From NCBI GenBank assembly GCA_026693085.1, contig JAPLNB010000163.1, positions 1 through 36,366 of the forward strand: a stretch of DNA of 36,366 nucleotides. The letters run 5' to 3'. The DNA is from Planctomycetota bacterium (lineage in GTDB: Bacteria > Planctomycetota > Phycisphaerae > Tepidisphaerales > Tepidisphaeraceae). Made by a program: the position numbers and the translations under genes. Each line of letters begins with the position of its first letter. The stretch's first letter is position 1. This document shows, one piece after another, positions 30,627 to 36,366 of this stretch. Under the pieces are notes generated by a model, which made no database searches, was not told where the DNA came from, and saw only the letters and a list, made by a program, of their open reading frames with translations.

Positions 30627-30955
30627 ACCCACTCTCCTTGCTCACAATGATTACGATGCCTGATCGCCTGCTCGTGTAAGGTAGGGAGCAAAGCCCGTAC
30701 CACCACTCGTAAGTGCTGGATCACCACGCCCAAATCAGATCAGGGCGCTTGCCGGACGCGTCTGCGGATGCTCCCCTGCCCACTGTGTGCCGTTGAGCAC
30801 GACATACTGTCGCGATATCGCGACAAAAAGTCGCGGAGTGGCGGATTGTCATGCCAGCAGATTCCGCCCCCAATGCCCCCAGACTCATTCTCCCTCGTTC
30901 AGCCAAGCGGACTGATCGTCCGCCTTCCCGCCGTTAACTGGCGTCTACCCGCGGC
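30627..30955. other. Intergenic region with a large palindrome
   Basis: These 329 bases lie between the response regulator (stop 30956) and the zinc-ribbon gene start (30626), both on the minus strand. No gene is visible. The region holds a perfect 18-bp palindrome with an extra half-site, listed separately, and so probably carries the promoter and operator of the zinc-ribbon gene. Confidence 0.5.
30800..30825. promoter_or_regulatory. Composite operator-like palindrome
   Basis: TGTCGCGATATCGCGACA (30808-30825) is a perfect 18-bp palindrome. It overlaps a second dyad, CGACA-TAC-TGTCG (30800-30812), so three TGTCG/CGACA half-sites stand in alternating orientation; a further GTCGCG follows at about 30830. 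No terminator tail or gene end is near. The arrangement suggests binding by a dimeric repressor, with the zinc-ribbon gene ~180 nt away as the closest start in the right direction. The regulator is not identifiable from sequence. Confidence 0.55.
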
Positions 30956-32332
30956 CTACGACAGACGCGCTGCTTCCCCCTCCATCTGATACTGCCGCAG
31001 CTTTCGCTGCAGAGTCCGAACGGAGATCCCCAGGCTCTCGGCTGCACGGGTTCGCTTGCCCCCGCACCGCTCCAATGCCTTCGTGATTGCCAACTTCTCC
31101 AATTCCTCCATCGTCATCCCGATGGGCAGCTCTTTAGGCATCGTTTCGCCAACCGAGCCCTCCGCAATACGATCCGGCAGGTCCAATTCTGTCAGCACTT
31201 CTCCCTCGGCCAGAACCATCATGCTTTCCAGCGTGTTCCGGAGCTCGCGCACATTGCCGGGCCAGCGGTAGGCCATGAATCGTCTCATCACCGAGGGATC
31301 GATCTTTTTCGGGGGCGTATGCTTCTGCTCGGCAATTTCCTTGAGGAAATGATCCACCAATATAGGTATGTCGTCCAGCCGCTCGCGTAAGGCTGGCAAC
31401 TGGATCGTTACCACGTTCAGCCGGTAGAACAAATCCTCCCTGAAATCCCCTTCATGCACCATTCGAATGACGTCCCGGCTCGTGGCCGCCAACACCCGGA
31501 CGTTCACTTTTTTGTCCTCGTATCCGCCCACCGGCGTCAGCGTCAGCGTTTCCAGCACGCGCAACAATTTGGACTGCAACCCCAACGCGAAATCACCGAT
31601 TTCGTCGATGAAGAGCGTTCCTCCGTCGGCCTGTTCAAATCGCCCGACGCGGCGATCCGTCGCGCCTGTGAATGCCCCGCGAACATGGCCAAACAGTTCG
31701 CTCTCGACCAGTGTTTCAGGCACGGCCGCGCAGTTCACGGCCACAAATGGCCCCTTTTTCCGCGGGCTGTTGTGGTGCAGTGCCTGCGCCACCAGTTCCT
31801 TTCCAGTGCCGCTCTCCCCGAGGATCAACACCGTGCTGTCCACCGGCGCTGCCCGCTGGATCTTTGCAGAGACATCCTTCATCAGCTTCGACTGCCCCAC
31901 GATCTGATTCAGCCCGAATTTCTGGTCAAGGCGTCGACGCAGATTGTCAATCTCGCGATCTTTTTGCATTGCCTCCATCGCCCGTCGGATCAAGAGGATC
32001 AGCTCGTCGGGATTCACGGGCTTTGTGATATAGTCGTATGCCCCGGCCTTGATCGCTTCGACTACGCTGTTGATACTGCTGTGCCCCGTGAACAGGATGA
32101 ACTGCGTATCGCCTTTACGTTTTTTCCAGAGTTGCAGAAGATCCAGCCCGCTGACGTCGCCCATATTCAAGTCGCTGAGCACGACGTCCACATTCTCATC
32201 CAGATAGCCCATCGCTTTGTCCGCGCTTTCGGCTCCAAAAACGGTAAAGCCTTCTGATTTGAGGAGTTGTATGATAGCGCGGCGTTCACCCTCATGGTCT
32301 TCAACCACCAATACTCGTCCTGCTGCACTCAT
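30956..32332 (-). CDS. NtrC-type sigma-54-dependent response regulator
   Basis: This 458-residue regulator has three domains. The receiver (residues 1-120) has phosphoacceptor Asp54 in VVLSDLNMGD and Lys in YDYITKPVNPDE. The AAA+ domain (~145-375) has Walker A GESGTGKE, the sigma-54 contact loop GAFTGA, and Walker B TLFIDEIGDF. A Fis-type helix-turn-helix closes the protein (RTRAAESLGISVRTLQRKLR). It should activate promoters read by RpoN after phosphorylation, most simply by the heme-motif kinase encoded divergently 292 nt away. Two short inverted repeats lie upstream of its start. No clear -24/-12 promoter was found nearby. Confidence 0.96.
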   Translation of the reverse strand: MSAAGRVLVVEDHEGERRAIIQLLKSEGFTVFGAESADKAMGYLDENVDVVLSDLNMGDVSGLDLLQLWKKRKGDTQFILFTGHSSINSVVEAIKAGAYDYITKPVNPDELILLIRRAMEAMQKDREIDNLRRRLDQKFGLNQIVGQSKLMKDVSAKIQRAAPVDSTVLILGESGTGKELVAQALHHNSPRKKGPFVAVNCAAVPETLVESELFGHVRGAFTGATDRRVGRFEQADGGTLFIDEIGDFALGLQSKLLRVLETLTLTPVGGYEDKKVNVRVLAATSRDVIRMVHEGDFREDLFYRLNVVTIQLPALRERLDDIPILVDHFLKEIAEQKHTPPKKIDPSVMRRFMAYRWPGNVRELRNTLESMMVLAEGEVLTELDLPDRIAEGSVGETMPKELPIGMTMEELEKLAITKALERCGGKRTRAAESLGISVRTLQRKLRQYQMEGEAARLS

Positions 32333-32346
32333 ACAAAAAGCCCCTG

Positions 32347-32389
32347 CTTGCGTATGCGCGCAAGGTCACAACCCAGGAATCCATTCCTG
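32347..32389. promoter_or_regulatory. Two inverted repeats upstream of the response regulator
   Basis: CTTGCG-TATGCG-CGCAAG (32347-32364) and CAGGAAT-CC-ATTCCTG (32374-32389) are perfect dyads lying 14-57 nt upstream of the response regulator ATG, in the shared region with the sensor kinase gene. Either could be an autoregulatory operator or leader hairpin. At this size each could also arise by chance. Confidence 0.35.
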
Positions 32390-32609
32390 CTGGACGGCGG
32401 CTAACAGACCCTAGTCCTGGTGCCGGCCTCGAGCCGCGCCCTCCGCTCGGAACACTCTTACACGCCAAACACGCCGGATCAATCAGACCCGGACCTCCTT
32501 GGTCCCGCGCTCACTGCACAGGCCTCGTTGCCCAACAAGGCCATTTTGTCCAGTCCGACGATATGTCATACCATACCTCAAGGCAATTCCACAATGCCAA
32601 TCTGCACCA

Positions 32610-32615
32610 TACAAT
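32610..32615 (+). promoter_or_regulatory. Leaderless-type -10 element of the histidine kinase gene
   Basis: TACAAT ends 9 nt before ATG 32625, with no Shine-Dalgarno in between. No clear -35 is seen. Confidence 0.4.
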
Positions 32616-32624
32616 CGCTTGGGC

Positions 32625-34295
32625 ATGTTCAAACGTTTCCGGCAGATGGAGATTTCGCTCGCCGCCAAGTGCCAGTTGCTCTTTGGCGCCGCGGTCGTGT
32701 TGATTATAGGCGCTGCCCTTCTCGTCCCCTGGCAGCGGATGGAACAACTCACAGATCAAGTCAGCGAGCGTGTCGCCAGGAACCTGGCCGACCGCATTGA
32801 AGGCGACCACCTTGCGGTGCAGGCCCAAGCCAAGCGTCCGCGTCCCGCCACAAGGCCGGGCTCATCAATCGCTCCTCTGACTCGCCCCACTTCCGGTCCA
32901 GCCACGATCCCCTCTATCAGCAGCATCCTCGAAGAAGGCCGGGTGAAGCTCATTCTCCTTCGGCATCCGCCTCCCGAGCTCACTCGCTTCGAGACGCGGG
33001 CCGTGGAGTACTTTCGGCATGAGAAAGACACGGTGCCCTACATCCGCAAGCAACCCCATCGCGAAGGCCCCACCTCCTACCGCTACGCCCGGCCCCTTCT
33101 TGCGCGCCAGGCCTGCTTCGATTGCCACCGTCAGGACCTGCTCCCCGGCTCGCTGGACCCACAGGCGAAGACCCAACCCCGGAAACCCCCCATTTTTGCC
33201 ATCGCCGCCGTCGAGATCCCGTATCAGGTCGATGACAACCAGATCTACCTCAATCGCATCTTCATCTTCGTCGCCGGCATTCTGGCCGGGACGCTGGCCA
33301 TCATCGTCTTTTACCTCATCACGACTCGCCTGATCCTCGGGCCTGTGCGGGTCCTTCGCGAAACCGCCGAGAAAGTCAGCAAAGGCGACCTGAACATCCG
33401 GTCGGACATTTCAACTGGCGACGAATTCCAGCATCTCTCGGAAACCTTCAACAGGATGCTCGGCAACCTGCAGCAGAGCGAAGATCAGCTCCGCGCCATC
33501 AACAAGAGCCTCGACCTCAAGCTCGGCCAACTCGAGGAGACGAACGTGGCCCTCTATGAGTCCAATCGCCTCAAGAGCGAGTTCCTTGCCAATGTCTCGC
33601 ACGAGTTGCGGACCCCCCTGAACTCCATCCTCGGCTTCGCCGACCTGCTCAGGGATTCTCTTTCTCCGTCCGATCCCAAAGCGGCGCGATTCATCCAGAA
33701 CATCTACACGTCGGGCCGCCACCTGCTCGACCTGATCAACGACCTCTTGGATCTGGCCAAGATCGAGGCCGGCCGGATGGAGGTGCGATCCGAGCCGCTT
33801 AGCCTTCCCGACCTGTTTGAAGGCCTCATCAATATCATCAAGCCGCTTGCCGAGAAGAAAGACCTTGCCGTTGGCTCCACCGTCGCCACGGACGTCCCCA
33901 TCATGCACTCCGACCCCGCCAAGCTCCAACAGGTTCTCTACAACTTCCTCTCGAACGCCATCAAATTCTCCCCGCCTGCCGGCCGCATCGACCTCTGCGC
34001 GGAACGCACCGACGACGACCACATCCGCATCTCCGTCGCCGACCAGGGTCCCGGCATATCCCTCGACAAACAGACGCTCATTTTCGAGAAGTTCCGCCAG
34101 ATCGACGGCTCCGCCACCCGCGAGCACGGCGGCTCCGGACTGGGCCTCGCTATCTCCAAGGAACTAACCGCCCTGCTCGGCGGCTCCATTGGCCTTGACT
34201 CCATCGTGGGACAGGGATCTACCTTCTGGATTGTTCTCCCGCTGAGAATCGAACCCGGCGCCCAGCGAATCCACGCCGCTCAGACGTCGTCCTGA
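32625..34295 (+). CDS. Histidine kinase with periplasmic c-type heme sensor domain
   Basis: This kinase has 556 residues from ATG 32625. TM1 (~18-34) is followed by a ~175-residue periplasmic domain with ACFDCHRQ, a CxxCH covalent heme motif (C164, C167, H168), in the style of Tll0287/DUF3365 domains, which include a heme ligand and act in redox or gas sensing. TM2 is at ~211-235. HAMP follows, then the phosphoacceptor His326 in NVSHELRTPLNSILGF, the N box NFLSNAIKFSP, G1 DQGPGIS and G2 GGSGLGLAIS. No receiver is fused. TACAAT ends 9 nt before the ATG (leaderless type). The divergent NtrC-type regulator is the likely partner. Confidence 0.93.
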   Translation: MFKRFRQMEISLAAKCQLLFGAAVVLIIGAALLVPWQRMEQLTDQVSERVARNLADRIEGDHLAVQAQAKRPRPATRPGSSIAPLTRPTSGPATIPSISSILEEGRVKLILLRHPPPELTRFETRAVEYFRHEKDTVPYIRKQPHREGPTSYRYARPLLARQACFDCHRQDLLPGSLDPQAKTQPRKPPIFAIAAVEIPYQVDDNQIYLNRIFIFVAGILAGTLAIIVFYLITTRLILGPVRVLRETAEKVSKGDLNIRSDISTGDEFQHLSETFNRMLGNLQQSEDQLRAINKSLDLKLGQLEETNVALYESNRLKSEFLANVSHELRTPLNSILGFADLLRDSLSPSDPKAARFIQNIYTSGRHLLDLINDLLDLAKIEAGRMEVRSEPLSLPDLFEGLINIIKPLAEKKDLAVGSTVATDVPIMHSDPAKLQQVLYNFLSNAIKFSPPAGRIDLCAERTDDDHIRISVADQGPGISLDKQTLIFEKFRQIDGSATREHGGSGLGLAISKELTALLGGSIGLDSIVGQGSTFWIVLPLRIEPGAQRIHAAQTSS

Positions 34296-34413
34296 CCGTG
34301 GCGTGGAGTTGATACGACCATGCAATCTGTAGCGTCTTATTGCTTGTTGAAACGCTGCGCCAACAATACAACTCTCCCCCATCTCTTGTGCCTCAGCACG
34401 TTCGTGATTCCCA

Positions 34414-34866
34414 TCAATACCAGACGTTTATAACCAGAGCCGCCTCCCTGATCTTCCCCTCAAACACTCCGATCTGCGTTGACACGAACTTCACCTCGAT
34501 CTCCGGGTGGCTGTCCAGCCACTCATTGACCTTGTCGTCTAGAAATGTCAACCCCTCGTCGCTCATGCGCCCATGGAACGATCGCACCCGGCACGCACCG
34601 TGTCCGCTTACCGCCGGCTGCCGCTTATAGGCATGCGACACTGCGCTGCCCGTGACCCCCATCAGCTTGATCTTGCTCGGCGAGGGCGCCCCGGACCTCT
34701 CGTCCACCAGGGTGATCGCGTCGCTGGTCGAATCGTGCGGCTTCGGCGCCGGCTGCGCTGGTAGTGGCGCAATCCTCGCCGGCCCCGGTGATCCCGCCGG
34801 CGCTGCCGGCCCAATCGGCCGAATCCCCGGTACCACTCCCGGCTGTTGCGGTCGCATCTCGCTCAT
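34414..34866 (-). CDS. Proline-rich protein with short conserved-looking C-terminal domain
   Basis: This is a 150-residue protein. Residues 1-60 are Pro/Ala/Gly-rich and probably disordered. Residues ~65-150 form a compact alpha/beta unit with KIKLMGVTGSAVSHAYKRQP, CRVRSFHGRMSDEGL, DDKVNEWLDSHPEIEVKFV and KIREAALVINVWY, which reads as a real fold with strands at both ends. I do not know the family or a function. ATG 34866 has GGGAGA five bases upstream. It stands between the sensor kinase and the CoA transferase. Confidence 0.75.
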   Translation of the reverse strand: MSEMRPQQPGVVPGIRPIGPAAPAGSPGPARIAPLPAQPAPKPHDSTSDAITLVDERSGAPSPSKIKLMGVTGSAVSHAYKRQPAVSGHGACRVRSFHGRMSDEGLTFLDDKVNEWLDSHPEIEVKFVSTQIGVFEGKIREAALVINVWY

Positions 34867-35063
34867 TTGGTCTCCCGATATGAACTATGACTGCCCGTAC
34901 ACTTGAAATGACGCTTCAGTATACCCATAAGCCCCGCGCTTTCACAGCAACACTTCCACGATCTGTTGCCCCTTATCCTCAATTAGCGCCTCCCCCGCGC
35001 GTGTTCCTCGGCACACCGTGTCAAATCCGCGGGTCTCGCGCTGTCGTCCGAACCTGCACCCGT

Positions 35064-35100
35064 GAAAAAAGAAGGCCCACCGACAATGGTCCGTGGGCCT
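35064..35100 (-). terminator. Rho-independent terminator of the CoA-transferase gene
   Basis: AGGCCCACCGAC (35073-35084) pairs with GTCCGTGGGCCT (35089-35100) across 12 positions with one C-C mismatch and a 4-nt loop. Reading on the minus strand, the stem is followed by TTCTTTTTT. It begins 18 nt past the stop at 35118. Confidence 0.88.
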
Positions 35101-35117
35101 CTTCTCTGAAAACGACT

Positions 35118-36366
35118 TCACGCTTCCAACTTCTTCAAATCAAACACCAGGCCATACGCCTCCCCGTCAAACTCCGTCCGTACCGGGAACCCGCTGTTCT
35201 GGAACACCGCGAGCATCGGCTTGTTCTGCGGCAGCACCTTTGCCGAGAACTGCTTCACCCCGCGCTTCATCGCAATCTCGGCCAGATAGCTGAGCAGGAT
35301 CGTCCCCATCCCCTTCAGTTGCCACTCATCCTGCACGATGAATGCCACTTCCGCGTCGTGCGTCTTAGGGTCGAGGAAATACTGCCCGATCGCCACGATC
35401 TGTTCTTCCCCGCCGGGCCCGGGCACCACTGCAACGAGCGCCAGGTTCTGCTCGTAGTCGATGTTCGTCAGGTGCTGCACGTCTTTGTGCGGGAATGTCT
35501 TCGTATGCGTGAAGAACCGGCTCCTCACCGAGTCGGCGCTTAACGAATACAACATCTCTGACAACGTCCCCTCGTCCGTGGGCTTTACCGGCCGGAACAG
35601 CAATTCCGACCCATCACGCAACGTCTCGTGCCGCTCGAGTTCTTCCGGATAGCGGACCGTTTCCCACGAAAGTTCGATCTGGTCTTCGTAGACATACTTC
35701 CGCTGCTTGGCGAACTGGATCAGCTCGTTGCGATACTTCGGATGCGCGATGTTGATCAGCGACATCGCCCGCTCGCGGATGCTCTTTCCGTGCAGATATG
35801 CGATGCCAAACTCCGTCACCACGTAGTGCACGTCCGCGCGGGTCGTCACCACCCCTGCGCCCTCCGCCAGGCTGGACACGATTCGAGAAACCGTGCCGTC
35901 CCTTGCCGTCGACGGCAGCGCGATGATTGCCTTGCCGCCGCGGCTGCGCGCCGCCCCGCGTACAAAGTCCACCTGCCCGCCCACGCCGCTGTAGAACTGG
36001 TGGCCCAGCGAGTCCGCGCACACCTGTCCCGTCAAGTCGATCTCCAACCCGACGTTGATCGCCACCATCTTGTCATGCTGCGAGATCACGAACGGGTCGT
36101 TGACATATTCGGTCGGGTGGAACTCGAACATCGAGTTGTTGTCGAGGTAGTCGTACAGCTTCTGCGATCCCATGCAGAAGCTCGCCACGATCTTGTTCCG
36201 GTTCACCGTCTTCTTCGAGCAGGTCACCGCGCCGCACTCGACCAGGTCCATCACCCAGTCGCTGAACATCTCGGTATGGATACCCAAATCCTTCTTGTCC
36301 CGGAGAAACTCCGCCACTGCCTGCGGCACGTTCCCGATCCCGCACTCGATCGTGCTTCCGTCTTCC
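35118..36366 (-). CDS. Acetyl-CoA hydrolase/CoA transferase fused to GNAT domain (5' end off window)
   Basis: 415 residues are visible; the true start lies beyond 36366, since the frame stays open with DGSTIECGIGNVPQAV, a family-typical segment. The first part is the C-terminal half of an acetyl-CoA hydrolase or 4-hydroxybutyrate CoA-transferase (FSDWVMDLVECGAV, DLTGQVCADSLGHQFYSGVG, GGQVDFVRGAARSRGGKAII, VVTEFGIAYLHGKSIRERA). From about 235 residues in, a GNAT acyltransferase follows (LLFRPVKPTDEGTLSEML, EVAFIVQDEWQLKGMGTILL with the acetyl-CoA loop QLKGMG). Such fusions are known; they move or hydrolyse acyl-CoA and may acetylate proteins. A terminator follows the stop. Confidence 0.92.
   Translation of the reverse strand, partial: EDGSTIECGIGNVPQAVAEFLRDKKDLGIHTEMFSDWVMDLVECGAVTCSKKTVNRNKIVASFCMGSQKLYDYLDNNSMFEFHPTEYVNDPFVISQHDKMVAINVGLEIDLTGQVCADSLGHQFYSGVGGQVDFVRGAARSRGGKAIIALPSTARDGTVSRIVSSLAEGAGVVTTRADVHYVVTEFGIAYLHGKSIRERAMSLINIAHPKYRNELIQFAKQRKYVYEDQIELSWETVRYPEELERHETLRDGSELLFRPVKPTDEGTLSEMLYSLSADSVRSRFFTHTKTFPHKDVQHLTNIDYEQNLALVAVVPGPGGEEQIVAIGQYFLDPKTHDAEVAFIVQDEWQLKGMGTILLSYLAEIAMKRGVKQFSAKVLPQNKPMLAVFQNSGFPVRTEFDGEAYGLVFDLKKLEA

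Noticed and set aside
31454..32257. 267-codon plus-strand frame
   Set aside because: It is antisense to the NtrC-type regulator with all its motifs intact.
1..36366. CRISPR arrays, tRNA, rRNA, prophage or transposase genes
   Set aside because: I scanned for regularly spaced repeats, the T-loop GGTTCGA pattern with matching acceptor arms, and transposase or integrase motifs, and found none that hold up.

Overview
The window looks like a chromosomal segment of a GC-rich planctomycete, most likely of the Phycisphaerae type. This is an inference from content. It carries several Gfo/Idh/MocA oxidoreductases (two with Tat signals), ThuA-like and NIPSNAP proteins, a secreted metalloprotease with an N-terminal LEPR-XLL motif, bactofilins, and a CxxCH heme-sensor histidine kinase. 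There are no rRNA, tRNA, CRISPR or prophage genes, and I recognised no transposase.

Layout. 1-2355 is an accessory-looking, lower-GC stretch: a cluster of TTATCCAGTC repeats, an unknown two-TM protein with a recent 63-bp internal duplication, and a messy intergenic zone. 2356-10868 is a probable sugar/polyol or sugar-acid metabolism region with four Gfo/Idh/MocA proteins, a ThuA-like protein and a NIPSNAP protein. It is interrupted by a bactofilin pair, the second member of which has an N-terminal zinc ribbon. 10998-13649 holds two tandem exported DUF4139-like paralogues. 13729-16626 is a bifunctional proline dehydrogenase/P5C dehydrogenase whose aldehyde dehydrogenase half lacks the segment carrying the PWNFP motif. 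16669-18813 holds peptide deformylase and a TPR protein, divergently transcribed. 18869-22258 has an ECF sigma factor with no adjacent anti-sigma gene, divergent from two exported or membrane-anchored paralogues that share a C-terminal FTDLPLP ending. 22315-30626 is mostly housekeeping (hemB, MoxR-like ATPase, DnaJ/CbpA, rpiA, comB, small zinc ribbon) plus the LEPR-XLL metalloprotease. 30956-34295 is a divergent two-component pair: an NtrC-type sigma-54 activator and a heme-c-type sensor kinase. The right edge has a short unknown protein and a CoA-transferase/GNAT fusion cut by the window end.

Two window-wide signals stand out. First, the + strand is G-rich on the left and C-rich on the right whatever the gene orientation, with the switch near 21 kb. 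That is the pattern expected at a replication terminus. Second, several genes without a Shine-Dalgarno (hemB, the ECF sigma gene, comB, the histidine kinase, the proline dehydrogenase) have a TATAAT-like hexamer ending only 6-9 nt before the start codon, which suggests leaderless mRNAs. Other genes (bactofilin, DUF4139-like gene 1, NIPSNAP, the zinc ribbon) have strong AGGAG-type sites, so both initiation modes seem to coexist.
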